Counted from the stretch's first letter, positions 1 to 8,371 are shown. The stretch is 33,870 nt of DNA from Methanobacteriota archaeon (GCA_018662825.1 JABJFI010000073.1:1-33870); one strand, 5' to 3'. The notes: generated by a model from the sequence alone, not told the origin. Numbers and translations are program-made.

Positions 1-1497
1 CTCCTCAGCCTAAACCTAGCAGACCTGCCACCTTCTCAAGTTGAACGCTTAATCGAAACGATCGATGAAGATGGTGACGGACAAATTGACCTTGCTGAAC
101 TGCATGAAACAATTACCGGTGAAAAATACTTTGAAGACAGTAAAGATATTTCTAGTAAGGATTCCGAAGTTGAGGAATCAGAAGATGAGGGCGAAGAATC
201 TGATGAAGAATATGGCGATGAAGAGGAAGAATCTGATGATGAAGAATCCGATGAAGAAGAATCCGATGATGAAGAGGAAGAAGAATCAGACGATGAAGAA
301 GAAGACTCTGATGAAGAAGAATCCGACGAAGAAGAGGAAGAAGAATCCGATGATGAAGAGGAAGAAGAATCCGATGATGAACTCGAAGATATCGATGATA
401 TCATCGATGATATTGATGAAGAGTTAGATGAAGATGTTGAATCCAAATCAATTCTTCAACTTATTTCCGATGCAATGGATGAATCGGGCGACTCGCCAAA
501 CAAATTCTTTAATTCACTCGATAAGGATGGAAATGGTAACGTATCCGTTGAAGAATTCACATCGGCTATTGAAGGACTCATCGGCGAGGATGTATCTTCG
601 AAAGACATTGAATCGTTCCTCGTTAATACTGATGATGATGGCGATGGAGGCATCGATATTATTGAATTCGTTAGCGCACTAGAATCACTCGATGATGCTG
701 ATGATGCAGTCGATGATGATGCTAGGCTATCACCTAAAGTTGACAAGCCATTCCCTACTGATATGCAAAAGAAAATGATGGGCAAACAATGGAATGATGT
801 TGTTTGGCCACTTATCCATATGGTGATAGGGTTATTCATTGCCGCTTGGCTAATCAATGCAATGGGTGGAATTGGTCCATTAAGCGTAGATGGCACTGGC
901 GGTAACGTAGAACTTGAATCGAAAACCGGCCTAGGACTTCCGTCTCAAGGCCTGTATGATGGAGATATTTATCCTTGTGACCCAGAGATTCAAGTCGGAG
1001 ATTGCCGCAATTCATTGACTCCATTCTCTGGTGATTCTTCATCGATGCCTGCTGGTTTCTATTTCGATGGAATACTAATGATGTTACTCGGCGGTCTTGG
1101 ATTAACTGGTTCGTTAATTATGCACTTTATGATTGTCCCAGGCTGGCGAGCGCGTGCCAAGGCAATGAAGGAAGTCGAAGATGATACGGATGATGCACGC
1201 TCAGAAGATTCGGAGGATGATGACGATGAAACTGAGGATGACGAAGAATCAGATGATGAAGAAGACTCTGATGAAGAAGATGAAGAATCAGAAGATGAGG
1301 AAGAAGACTCTGACGAAGAAGAAGCTGGAGATGATGACGATATAGACATCGGCTCCCATATTGGCCTGACTTTTGATGACGAGGAAGTCTTTGGTGTAAT
1401 TGTCGAATTTGATGATGATGAAGAGACAGTCACCATAGAAGAAGACGGCACTGGGGACTTAGTAACTGGATATCAAGAAGACATGTTTTTGGAGTGA
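1..1497 (+). CDS. Acidic EF-hand membrane protein, 5'-truncated
   Basis: The frame is open from base 1, so the gene starts before the window; the first ATG at 475 is internal. Three canonical EF-hand calcium loops (DxDxDGxIxxxE type) are visible: nt 64-99 (DEDGDGQIDLAE), nt 520-555 (DKDGNGNVSVEE) and nt 631-666 (DDDGDGGIDIIE). Between the first two lies an Asp/Glu/Ser tract of about 80 residues. Two hydrophobic segments follow (about nt 800-870 and 1065-1140) with a Cys-containing loop between them, then a second acidic tract and a C-terminal segment (about nt 1348-1497) of alternating hydrophobic and acidic residues that may be a small beta domain. The likely role is a calcium-binding, membrane-anchored protein. 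No specific family is recognised. It ends 4 nt before the next gene, suggesting co-transcription. Confidence 0.85.
   Translation, partial: LLSLNLADLPPSQVERLIETIDEDGDGQIDLAELHETITGEKYFEDSKDISSKDSEVEESEDEGEESDEEYGDEEEESDDEESDEEESDDEEEEESDDEEEDSDEEESDEEEEEESDDEEEEESDDELEDIDDIIDDIDEELDEDVESKSILQLISDAMDESGDSPNKFFNSLDKDGNGNVSVEEFTSAIEGLIGEDVSSKDIESFLVNTDDDGDGGIDIIEFVSALESLDDADDAVDDDARLSPKVDKPFPTDMQKKMMGKQWNDVVWPLIHMVIGLFIAAWLINAMGGIGPLSVDGTGGNVELESKTGLGLPSQGLYDGDIYPCDPEIQVGDCRNSLTPFSGDSSSMPAGFYFDGILMMLLGGLGLTGSLIMHFMIVPGWRARAKAMKEVEDDTDDARSEDSEDDDDETEDDEESDDEEDSDEEDEESEDEEEDSDEEEAGDDDDIDIGSHIGLTFDDEEVFGVIVEFDDDEETVTIEEDGTGDLVTGYQEDMFLE
169..378 (+). repeat. Degenerate GAA/GAT codon repeat encoding acidic tract
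   Basis: Imperfect tandem units close to gaagaggaagaatccgatgat encode E/D/S runs inside the truncated EF-hand protein. A second, shorter tract with the same codon pattern occurs at about 1200-1330. Both are low-complexity coding DNA that may vary in length by slippage. Confidence 0.7.
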
Positions 1498-1501
1498 AAA
1501 C

Positions 1502-1867
1502 ATGACCTCCGAAGACTCTTTGGAGGCTTTGAAAGGTAAATCTTCTTGTCCTGTTTGTGGATGTATTGAACAGTCAGGAAGTGTGCGTTGTTCTGAATGC
1601 GGAACATTCCATTCTGGCATACACCTAGAAGAGCGTGAAGCGCCACCTCCGAATGTTACTAATGAACGTGAAGTCATTGACCCAACCGCCTATTCACTGT
1701 CTGATCAACACGCGATTCCTGAAGAAGATTTTGAGGAAATTGATGAAATCTCAACATGGGTTGGGGGTTCAACTGATTTCACTATGTCGGACGAGGACGA
1801 GAAGCCTTTGGCTAAAATCGAAATCGAGGATTTGAATTTGCCTGACCCCGAATCACTAAGTGATTGA
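1502..1867 (+). CDS. Small zinc-ribbon protein with acidic tail
   Basis: A 121-residue protein. The N-terminal part (residues about 14-35) carries CPVCGC and CSECG, a CxxC plus CxxC zinc-ribbon pattern, followed by an acidic, disordered-looking tail rich in Glu, Asp and Pro. No membrane segment or enzyme motif is visible. ATG 1502 lies 4 nt after the stop of the EF-hand membrane protein, and the upstream end TTTTTGGAGTGAAAAC supplies a GGAGTGA ribosome binding site overlapping that stop. The two are therefore probably translated from one mRNA. Function is unknown; an adaptor or regulator is possible but unsupported. Confidence 0.75.
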   Translation: MTSEDSLEALKGKSSCPVCGCIEQSGSVRCSECGTFHSGIHLEEREAPPPNVTNEREVIDPTAYSLSDQHAIPEEDFEEIDEISTWVGGSTDFTMSDEDEKPLAKIEIEDLNLPDPESLSD

Positions 1868-1956
1868 TTTACAGTTAGTTTATGTGTGAAGTGAGTTTAT
1901 ATTAATTGGCATTTGAATAATAATTGATGATAAATCATAAATATTGAACTTGTCAA

Positions 1957-2033
1957 TGGTGGGCTCGGAGAGAATTGAACTCTCGATCTTCGCCATGTCA
2001 AGGCGACGTCATAAACCCCTAGACCACGAGCCC
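1957..2033 (-). tRNA. tRNA-Val (anticodon GAC), 3' CCA encoded
   Basis: On the minus strand the sequence folds as a complete cloverleaf: acceptor GGGCTCG/CGAGCCC, a 3-bp D stem GTC/GAC with GG in the loop, anticodon stem TCGCC/GGCGA with loop TTGACAT (anticodon GAC), a 5-nt variable loop, and T stem GAGAG/CTCTC with loop TTCAATT. The discriminator A is at 1960 and CCA is encoded at 1957-1959. There is no intron. The identity follows directly from the anticodon. Confidence 0.95.
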
Positions 2034-2091
2034 CTAGGTATCTTGCCCACTGAAACGGTGTATTAAACCACATCGGTGTGAGTGGGTGGTA

Positions 2092-2244
2092 TTAACTGAC
2101 GATCTTGGAAATCTTGCCCGTACAACCAGGTTGCGAACATACTCCAGCCATTCGCGTTCTACCGTTCTTCATTTTAATGAGCTGACCATCCTTAATCGGC
2201 CCATAGGTTTTGCACTTCAGACAAAATCCCTCTACTACATCCAT
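2092..2244 (-). CDS. 50-aa zinc-ribbon protein (DUF5679-like)
   Basis: A 50-residue protein read on the minus strand, ATG at 2244 and TAA at 2092-2094. It starts MDVVEGFCLKCK, then has the central KMKNGRTRMAGVC, and ends with a second cysteine pair CSQPGC. The CxxC...KNGR...GxC layout matches the short archaeal and phage zinc-ribbon family called DUF5679 as I remember it. The second pair is C-x4-C rather than C-x2-C. It sits about 58 bp from the tRNA-Val gene in the same orientation. Function is unknown; the size and fold suggest nucleic-acid or ribosome-associated roles, which is inference. Confidence 0.75.
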   Translation of the reverse strand: MDVVEGFCLKCKTYGPIKDGQLIKMKNGRTRMAGVCSQPGCTGKISKIVS

Positions 2245-2512
2245 ATCAATCGTCTTTCGGACAGAGTAGTTTGACTTAGATTCTTCGGATTATTCACTTA
2301 CAAAACTCGAGAAGCCATTTTTTCGGGTTTTTCACTCTAAACCCCCCCTACTTTGCGTAGATTTTTCCACTTTATTGAAGGAGTTATTGCTGATGAGTGA
2401 AATAAACGCTGTACTGCGTAGCGTTTTTTGAATCTCTTAAACCCTAGCAATCGGCCATCTAAAGTCCAATGTCGTATAACATACATTATGCGACAACACG
2501 ATGTTTGGTATT
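2245..2512. other. Intergenic stretch without a gene; weak hairpin
   Basis: No convincing coding frame was found on either strand in these 268 bases. The only structure I see is AAACGCT (2404-2410) paired with AGCGTTT (2420-2426), loop of 9, followed by a T run on the plus strand to 2429. A C7 run lies near 2342-2348. The hairpin could mark transcript ends of the flanking minus-strand genes, but nothing decides this. Confidence 0.35.
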
Positions 2513-2857
2513 TTACTTGTTTTTAGAAATGGAAGCAAGATTCAGTGAATCAAGTTTCGATTCAAACATTCCGACTAGGGGTGGGCCGCCAAAAACCCCT
2601 TCCAACCCACCATCTTTAGAATCGAGTTTCTCAACGATCTGTTTTGAAATACGATTCCATGATTTTTTATCTTGGTAAACTGTATGAACCAAAAACAGTC
2701 CTTGACCATTGGTAGATTGTGCAATCCATGCGGCGAGACATCCAGCTTGGCGGCGTTTGAATTCTTGCCTAGCCTCGAGCATTCTCCTGAATCTAGCTTC
2801 TTTACCCGCTGCTCCAGAACATACGACAGTTTCAATCAAAACATTAATGATTTTCAT
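2513..2857 (-). CDS. Small protein, possibly dimeric alpha/beta-barrel (ABM-like)
   Basis: A 114-residue protein. ATG 2857 is chosen because AGGTGAT, the common ribosome-binding motif here, lies just upstream; an in-frame GTG five codons earlier would remove it. The pattern is an initial beta strand (KIINVLIETVV), a helix rich in Arg (RFRRMLEARQEFKRR), then GCLAAWIAQ and GLFLVHTVYQDKKSW. This order of strand, helix, 'GC' turn, strand and strand resembles antibiotic-biosynthesis-monooxygenase/dimeric alpha-beta-barrel proteins, but the resemblance is weak. It lies 60 nt downstream of hutI in the same direction. A TATA-like TTATAC around 2906 in the gap may give it its own promoter. Confidence 0.55.
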   Translation of the reverse strand: MKIINVLIETVVCSGAAGKEARFRRMLEARQEFKRRQAGCLAAWIAQSTNGQGLFLVHTVYQDKKSWNRISKQIVEKLDSKDGGLEGVFGGPPLVGMFESKLDSLNLASISKNK

Positions 2858-2917
2858 ATTATCACCTATCACATAATTCCTCTTTTAATTGCCTTCTGTA
2901 AAAGTATAACTGCTAAA

Positions 2918-4192
2918 TCAATGGTGGATGAGATTTCCTTCGAGACAAGTTGAAACGAAAGGAGAGTGAGATGGTTGCATGCACCAAGCCTCCCAATATT
3001 TTCCATCGATGACATTGAAATTAGCAATTGCTCCAACTTCCAACCTTCCATGTATTTTACCAGTAGCATGAGGGGTTGTTTCAGAAGGGTTACGTGTGGC
3101 GGCAATTAGCGCAGCAAGTGGATGTACCGAACACCTTTGGGTAAGAAGAGAACCCATAAATGGCATACTTATTGTTTTACAATTGGGATTGAAGTCGGTT
3201 GCTACACTCCATGTGAATTCATTCTCGATTGAATCATTAAAGTTCGGCCATTCAGCCCCCATGGCATAAGGAGTCCCAGGCAAAAAACCAGTATTGACTC
3301 CTGCCTCTTCCATCCTAATTCTTGAATCATGGTTTGTATAATGAGAATGATCGGCGGTTACAACATTTAGGTCAGCAGCTAAATCTCCACCTCCGCCATC
3401 TTTGAATTCATCGATATGCATTCGAATGTCAAGTCCTCCAGTCCGTGCGGATTTGAGTATGTCTTCTGAATGTTCGACTGTAAACCATCCTGGTTCACAA
3501 AACACATCAGCGGAACGCGCTAAGCCTTGCTCAAGAACTTTAGGTAACTGATCTGAAAGTATCTGTTCAACATAACCATTCACATCCATACCTGATGGCG
3601 AATCATGGGCTCCAAGCCAAGTTAAATCAAGTGAAGGCAGGTGTTCCATCGCCCTCAATTTCGATGCTATTTGTAGTAGCCTCAATTCAGAATCAGTTGT
3701 TAGACCATATCCACTTTTGGCTTCTAAGTGAGTTGTTCCAGAACGGAGAGCCGCCCTCATTCTTGTGTAGCCAAGTTTCAGCAAGTCTTCGTCGCTCGCC
3801 TGCGAAGTAGAGCGAACGGTGTCCTGAATCCCACCTCCTAATTTTGAGATTTCTTGGTAAGATTTACCTGAATGGCGCCACAAAACTTCGCGTGAACGGT
3901 CGCCAGCCCAGAGTAAATGTGTATGGCTATCAACAAGTCCAGGAATAACGGCATTACCGTTAAGTGATACGACTTTTGTTTCAGAATCCCCAACATCCTT
4001 TGTATTGGCATTACCATATTCCTCCATTAATTCATCCGAATCTGCAATGGTCTCAATCGTATTTCCTACAACAACTATACCTTTGCCAGGGGCTGAAACC
4101 AATGATTCGACATCCAAAAGTGAATGGCCATTCAATGAGCCTTTTCCAGCCAAATGCGCCATCGGACCAACGTCGAGGTATACGGTGCGCAT
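2918..4192 (-). CDS. hutI: Imidazolonepropionase
   Basis: Hydrolyses 4-imidazolone-5-propanoate to N-formimino-L-glutamate, the third step of histidine degradation. It belongs to the metal-dependent amidohydrolase family. Numbering from ATG 4192, the metal ligands expected in HutI are present: H90 and H92 (DSHTH), H259 (MHIDEF) and D333 (ATDFNPN). Family signatures SYQEISKLGGGI and EAKSGYGL are also clear. The length of 424 residues matches the family. The open frame continues 60 codons upstream into the divergent kae1 gene, but ATG 4192 avoids that overlap and fits a normal HutI N-terminus. No hutH or hutU is in the window, so the rest of the pathway must be elsewhere or absent. Confidence 0.9.
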   Translation of the reverse strand: MRTVYLDVGPMAHLAGKGSLNGHSLLDVESLVSAPGKGIVVVGNTIETIADSDELMEEYGNANTKDVGDSETKVVSLNGNAVIPGLVDSHTHLLWAGDRSREVLWRHSGKSYQEISKLGGGIQDTVRSTSQASDEDLLKLGYTRMRAALRSGTTHLEAKSGYGLTTDSELRLLQIASKLRAMEHLPSLDLTWLGAHDSPSGMDVNGYVEQILSDQLPKVLEQGLARSADVFCEPGWFTVEHSEDILKSARTGGLDIRMHIDEFKDGGGGDLAADLNVVTADHSHYTNHDSRIRMEEAGVNTGFLPGTPYAMGAEWPNFNDSIENEFTWSVATDFNPNCKTISMPFMGSLLTQRCSVHPLAALIAATRNPSETTPHATGKIHGRLEVGAIANFNVIDGKYWEAWCMQPSHSPFVSTCLEGNLIHH

Positions 4193-4241
4193 ATTGTGCG
4201 CTGTGGGCTGAGGGTTGAAGAACAATGGCTCTCTGGCATAG

Positions 4242-5264
4242 ATGATTGAGATGAGTGGTTGGACTCTTGGCATCGAATCAACAGCCCACACATTGTCGTT
4301 TGGGTTAGTCGATTCAAATGGCATTCCATATCCTGCATGTTCGGACACAGTTAGTCCAGACAAGGGCGGCATTCATCCTAGAGAAGCGGCCGACCACCAC
4401 AAGGATGTGGCCCCTTCTTTGTTCTCAACATTACTTGAAACGTATGACTTGTCACCAAATGATATCAGTGCAGTTTCTTTTTCCCAAGGCCCGGGTCTTG
4501 GCCCCTGTTTGCGAGTGGGAGCGGCCATTGCACGTGGGATTTCAAGTCGCCTCTCAGTACCTTTAATCGGAGTAAATCATTGTGTCGCACACATTGAGAT
4601 AGGTCGTCAACAATGTGGATGTAATGACCCTGTTTTACTATATGTTTCCGGCGGCAATACGCAAGTCATTGCACACCTCGAAGGTCGTTACAGGGTGCTT
4701 GGAGAAACATTGGACATTGGCATAGGCAATATGCTCGACAAGTTTGCTCGAACACAAGGAATTCCATTTCCTGGGGGCCCCGTGATTGAAAAGCTAGCAT
4801 TTGAGTGGCTAGAGTCTCAGGAGAACCCGTCGCTAGATGGTCTTGAATTACCATTTGCAGTTCGGGGAATGGACCTGGCTTTTTCAGGTGTGATGACTGC
4901 TGCTCAAAGACTCCTAGAAAACGGTGCTGATTTGGGAGCTGTATGTTGGTCATTGCAAGAACACGCGTTTTCTGCATGTGTAGAGGTTGCAGAACGTGCA
5001 CTTTCACATACCGGCAAAAAAGAATTACTTCTCGGGGGAGGGGTTGCATGTAACACAAGACTCCGAACAATGTGTGAACAGATGGCCGAAGAAAGAGAAT
5101 CTACTTCGCATGCTCCACCTCGCATGTATTGTATCGATAATGGGTCGATGATTGCGCTGTTAGGTAATATCGAAATGAAGCAAGGGCGTCAAACATCGTA
5201 TGATGAAAGTGCAGTTGACCAGTATCTGCGAACAGACCAAACTCAGGTGACATGGGCTGTATAG
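4242..5264 (+). CDS. kae1: Kae1/TsaD-family tRNA threonylcarbamoyladenosine synthase subunit
   Basis: Catalytic ASKHA-fold subunit of KEOPS, which transfers threonylcarbamoyl to A37 of ANN-decoding tRNAs. At 340 residues it has the usual Kae1 length and no fused Bud32 kinase. Visible motifs are GIHPREAADHH (residues 44-53), the metal-binding H113-x3-H117 in VNHCVAHIEIG, YVSGGNTQV (134-142), GETLDIGIGNMLDKFAR (154-170), GGGVACNTRLR (265-275) and the third metal ligand D299 in IDNGSMIA. ATG 4242 is used; ATG 4251 is also possible. It is divergent from hutI with only 49 bp between starts. No other KEOPS subunit is adjacent. Confidence 0.93.
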   Translation: MIEMSGWTLGIESTAHTLSFGLVDSNGIPYPACSDTVSPDKGGIHPREAADHHKDVAPSLFSTLLETYDLSPNDISAVSFSQGPGLGPCLRVGAAIARGISSRLSVPLIGVNHCVAHIEIGRQQCGCNDPVLLYVSGGNTQVIAHLEGRYRVLGETLDIGIGNMLDKFARTQGIPFPGGPVIEKLAFEWLESQENPSLDGLELPFAVRGMDLAFSGVMTAAQRLLENGADLGAVCWSLQEHAFSACVEVAERALSHTGKKELLLGGGVACNTRLRTMCEQMAEERESTSHAPPRMYCIDNGSMIALLGNIEMKQGRQTSYDESAVDQYLRTDQTQVTWAV

Positions 5265-5406
5265 TCCTTCATATCACGCTAATTGTTTTTAAGGAGTCAG
5301 TAGCGAGAAGTGTTTGGGGGAATAGAACATCAGCGGCGAGCGACGGAAAAAAGATGAGCCATTCAACCCTTTTGCCCGCGATGCGAGTGCGCAGCGCAAC
5401 AAGAGA
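5265..5406 (+). other. GC-richer leader upstream of the basic low-complexity gene
   Basis: These 142 bases hold a possible TATA-like TTTTTAAG near 5286 and then a GC-richer stretch (about 5330-5400). Frame 1 is open from the stop at 5323-5325 to ATG 5407 but contains no ATG, GTG or TTG. It could be an untranslated leader of roughly 90 nt or a coding extension with an unusual start. Confidence 0.3.
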
Positions 5407-6216
5407 ATGAGTGAACGCTCACAAAGTCAGCGTCGCAACTCACCACCTCCTCGTCCAGCACAACGCCCTCAACAAAACAATCAATCTGCACATGATGAAT
5501 TGGCTAAAAAACGTCAAGAAGCATTGAATAGATTGGGGACTCAAGATTCCTCAACAAAGGCAAATTCTCAGCCTAAAACTCAATCAGAAACCACTGCGGA
5601 ACCGACCTTTACTAATTCTGTTGAAAAACAAGAGAACGTTGCACCAAAAGTTTCCCGTGAAGACAGGATGGCTGAGTTGAGACGTAAATCCGAAGAATCA
5701 CGTAAAAATGCGAAAGCACAGCGTAATGATTCTCAGGGATTGGCGGCTGAGGTCAAAACTGTAGAATCCGAACCTGTTATTGAATTTGTTTCAGCGGAGC
5801 AAACATCGGCCCCTGATGCTGCAGTTGCTCTTGCAAAACCTGATAATTCGGTTCCAAAATCGAGAAACGATGTCTTCAAAACAATTCAGACTGAAGTTGC
5901 AAAACCATCTTCCGACCGACGGCGTAAAAGACGTCGTGGTGACAAGAAAGGTGGCGGTCGTCAAAAGCAAGAAAAGAAACTCAACCGTCAAAAATATCTC
6001 GAGTACAAGTATGCAGCTCGTGATCTTTTAGATAACGATTCTATTGCTGAGGAACATCGTTCCAATGTCCTCGGCCAAGTATGGGCTAAAGGTGAACGGA
6101 TTGGTGTGCTAGAAGCGCTCGAATTCATTGAACAAAAAGTGGAAGAAGAAATTCTACCACGTGAAGTCGCAGATAAACTAAGAGATTTAGTTTCTCGTAT
6201 GACAACCCGAAGGTGA
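5407..6216 (+). CDS. Basic low-complexity protein with conserved-looking C-terminal helical domain
   Basis: A 269-residue protein of unknown function. Residues 1-170 are low complexity, rich in Gln, Ser, Pro, Lys and Arg, and probably disordered. A strongly basic patch (SDRRRKRRRGDKKGGGRQ, near 170-187) follows. The last 80 residues, from KKLNRQKYLEYKYAARDLL, look like a compact helical domain with charged amphipathic helices. The basic patch suggests nucleic acid or ribosome contact, which is inference. Its stop codon TGA (6214-6216) forms part of the GGTGA ribosome binding site of the following FKBP gene, so the two are probably translationally coupled. Confidence 0.7.
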   Translation: MSERSQSQRRNSPPPRPAQRPQQNNQSAHDELAKKRQEALNRLGTQDSSTKANSQPKTQSETTAEPTFTNSVEKQENVAPKVSREDRMAELRRKSEESRKNAKAQRNDSQGLAAEVKTVESEPVIEFVSAEQTSAPDAAVALAKPDNSVPKSRNDVFKTIQTEVAKPSSDRRRKRRRGDKKGGGRQKQEKKLNRQKYLEYKYAARDLLDNDSIAEEHRSNVLGQVWAKGERIGVLEALEFIEQKVEEEILPREVADKLRDLVSRMTTRR

Positions 6217-6221
6217 AAAAT

Positions 6222-6728
6222 ATGACCGAATTAACAGTAAGCGCAGACATCGTAGCAAGTGTACATTATACCGGAACTCTACCTGAAAATGGTGAAGTTT
6301 TTGACAGCAGTGAAGGCAGAGAACCACTGTCGTTTTTGGTTGGACATAAGCAAATGATTCCAGGATTTGAAGAAGAAATAATGGGTTCAAAGGTTGGCGA
6401 AAAGAAGGAATTCACATTAACCTCTGAGCGAGCCTATGGTGACCGCGATGATGCAGCAGTCATGGAGATTCCACGTGCACAATTCGCTCAACTAGAAGCT
6501 GAAGCATCTTTGGAAGTTGGAATGCAACTTGTGGCTCAAATGCCACATGGCCCATCACCATTTACAATTACCGTACTGACTGATGATGCTGTTACTGCAG
6601 ACTTTAATCACGCATTGGCAGGAAAATCTCTTACTTTTGCTGTGGAAATCATTGAACTGCGAGAAGCAACAGATGATGAAAAGTCCCATGGACACGCCCA
6701 TGGCCCAGATGGTCACCATCATCATTGA
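6222..6728 (+). CDS. FKBP-type peptidyl-prolyl isomerase, SlyD-like
   Basis: Accelerates proline isomerisation during protein folding, probably in the cytoplasm since no signal peptide is seen. The 168-residue product has the FKBP start VHYTGTLPENGEVFDSS, the segment LSFLVGHKQMIPGFEE, and the SlyD-type insert-in-flap domain between AYGDRDD and FNHALAGKSLTFAVEIIEL. The C-terminus HGHAHGPDGHHHH is a His-rich metal-binding tail as in SlyD. ATG 6222 is preferred over in-frame GTG 6213 because AGGTGA precedes it at normal spacing. It overlaps or abuts methylmalonyl-CoA mutase downstream. Confidence 0.92.
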   Translation: MTELTVSADIVASVHYTGTLPENGEVFDSSEGREPLSFLVGHKQMIPGFEEEIMGSKVGEKKEFTLTSERAYGDRDDAAVMEIPRAQFAQLEAEASLEVGMQLVAQMPHGPSPFTITVLTDDAVTADFNHALAGKSLTFAVEIIELREATDDEKSHGHAHGPDGHHHH

Positions 6729-6769
6729 TACGTGCGAGTGTTGATGAAGCCCCTCTTCATGGAGGGTAC

Positions 6770-8371
6770 ATGGTCAGTCAGCGTAAGGATGACTGGAAAA
6801 CTCTTAGCGGTCTTGATTTAGATTTGCAGAGCACGAAGAATTCACTTGACGAATTGGGCGTAGATTTGAACGAAATTGGAGAGGCTGGTTCGCCGCCATA
6901 TACTAGAGGCGTCCATTCAACGATGTATCGTTCACGATTATGGACAATGCGTCAATATGCAGGCTTTTCGAGTGCAAAAGCGACGAATGAACGGTTTAAA
7001 CTATTACTCGAGCGTGGTCAAAAAGGGCTGTCTGTAGCATTTGACTTACCAACTCAACTAGGCCTTGATGCTGATGATGAAATGTCACTCGGTGAAGTTG
7101 GAAAGGTGGGAGTTTCTATATCGACAGTAGATGATATGCGCCAATTACTCGATGGCATCCCACTGGACAAAGTGAGTACTTCGATGACCATCAATGCTCC
7201 TGCCATGGTTTTGCTCGCAATGTACATCGCCGTAGCTGAAGAACAGGGAATTTCTTCTCAAAATATACTGGGCACAATTCAGAATGACATTCTAAAGGAA
7301 TACATTGCAAGGGGAACATACGTATTCCCTCCCGCACAAAGTATGAGACTTATTACAGATATTTTTGAATACTGTGCTGAAAATGTTCCCAAATGGAATA
7401 CAATTTCCATTTCGGGATATCACATCCGTGAAGCGGGTTCAACTGCTGTTCAAGAAGTTGCTTTCACCTTGGCTAATGCTCTGGCATATGTCGAGGCGGC
7501 TATTGAGAAAGGGCTCGAAATTGATTCCTTTGCTCCACGCCTTTCGTTTTTCTTCAACTGCCACAATGACTTTTTTGAAGAGGCGGCTAAATTTCGTGCA
7601 GCACGTTCCCTTTGGTATGAATTGATGAGTAGCCGCTATTCACCAGAAAATCCTAAATCATCGATGCTTAGGTTTCACACTCAGGTTGCTGGAGTTAGTT
7701 TGACAGCACAACAACCTCTCAATAACATCGCCCGCGTTACTATTCAGGCCTTAGCAGCCGTATGTGGGGGGACCCAAAGTTTGCATACCAATTCCTTTGA
7801 TGAAGCACTCGGATTACCAACAGAGAAGTCTGCAACTGTGGCTTTGAGAACTCAGCAGATTATTGCCGAAGAGAGTGGGGTTGCTGATGTAGTGGACCCA
7901 TTGGGTGGTTCGTATCATGTCGAATATTTGACAAAGAAAATTCATGATTTGGCTCTTGAACAAATATCAAAAATTGAAGCACTTGGTGGTTCAATGAAGG
8001 CTATTGAACAGGGATGGCAACAACGAGAAATTCATAACGCGGCCTACCAACATATGAATGATGTAGAGTCCGGTAAGAGAAAAATTGTCGGGGTAAATCA
8101 TGGTTTGATGGACGACGAAACGGAAACTGAAGTTCTCAAACTCGACCCTGCGGTTGGCAAGGAACAGTGTTTGCGATTAGAAGAATTGAGGGCTACTCGG
8201 GATGCTCAAACTGTAGCGTTATGCCTTGATGCAATACGTAGCGCTGCTCAATCTGAAGAAAATTTATTCCCACATGTTTTGCATGCTGTCAAGAATGACT
8301 GCACTCTTGGTGAAATCATTCAGGCGTTGAAAGATGTGTTTGGTACATGGATGGCACCAAGTGGTTTTTGA
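6770..8371 (+). CDS. mcmA1: Methylmalonyl-CoA mutase, large (catalytic) subunit
   Basis: Catalyses the adenosylcobalamin-dependent interconversion of (R)-methylmalonyl-CoA and succinyl-CoA. The 533 residues cover the substrate-binding TIM-barrel half only: RQYAGF (61-66), FDLPTQLG (91-98), then GTIQNDILKEY, SGYHIREAGSTA and VADVVDPLGGSYHVE. No B12-binding DxHxxG domain follows, so a separate small subunit must be encoded elsewhere, as is usual in archaea. ATG 6770 is chosen for the GGAGGGT ribosome binding site just upstream; an in-frame TTG at 6725 would overlap the FKBP stop and add 15 residues. The epimerase-like gene follows after 9 nt. Confidence 0.93.
   Translation: MVSQRKDDWKTLSGLDLDLQSTKNSLDELGVDLNEIGEAGSPPYTRGVHSTMYRSRLWTMRQYAGFSSAKATNERFKLLLERGQKGLSVAFDLPTQLGLDADDEMSLGEVGKVGVSISTVDDMRQLLDGIPLDKVSTSMTINAPAMVLLAMYIAVAEEQGISSQNILGTIQNDILKEYIARGTYVFPPAQSMRLITDIFEYCAENVPKWNTISISGYHIREAGSTAVQEVAFTLANALAYVEAAIEKGLEIDSFAPRLSFFFNCHNDFFEEAAKFRAARSLWYELMSSRYSPENPKSSMLRFHTQVAGVSLTAQQPLNNIARVTIQALAAVCGGTQSLHTNSFDEALGLPTEKSATVALRTQQIIAEESGVADVVDPLGGSYHVEYLTKKIHDLALEQISKIEALGGSMKAIEQGWQQREIHNAAYQHMNDVESGKRKIVGVNHGLMDDETETEVLKLDPAVGKEQCLRLEELRATRDAQTVALCLDAIRSAAQSEENLFPHVLHAVKNDCTLGEIIQALKDVFGTWMAPSGF

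Noticed and set aside
36-446. Minus-strand Ser-rich frame opposite the first acidic tract (likewise 1059-1451)
   Set aside because: It is a pure shadow of GAA/GAT codons; the plus frame carries EF-hands and membrane segments.
475-1497. Treating ATG 475 as the start of the EF-hand protein
   Set aside because: The same frame is open from base 1 and contains a perfect EF-hand loop and acidic tract before 475.
2395-2430. Possible box C/D guide RNA (TGATGA-like motif) or terminator
   Set aside because: No matching D box at suitable distance, and no plus-strand gene precedes the hairpin.
4242-4372. Longer HutI starting inside kae1
   Set aside because: The extra 60 residues do not match the HutI N-terminus, and kae1 coding there is certain.
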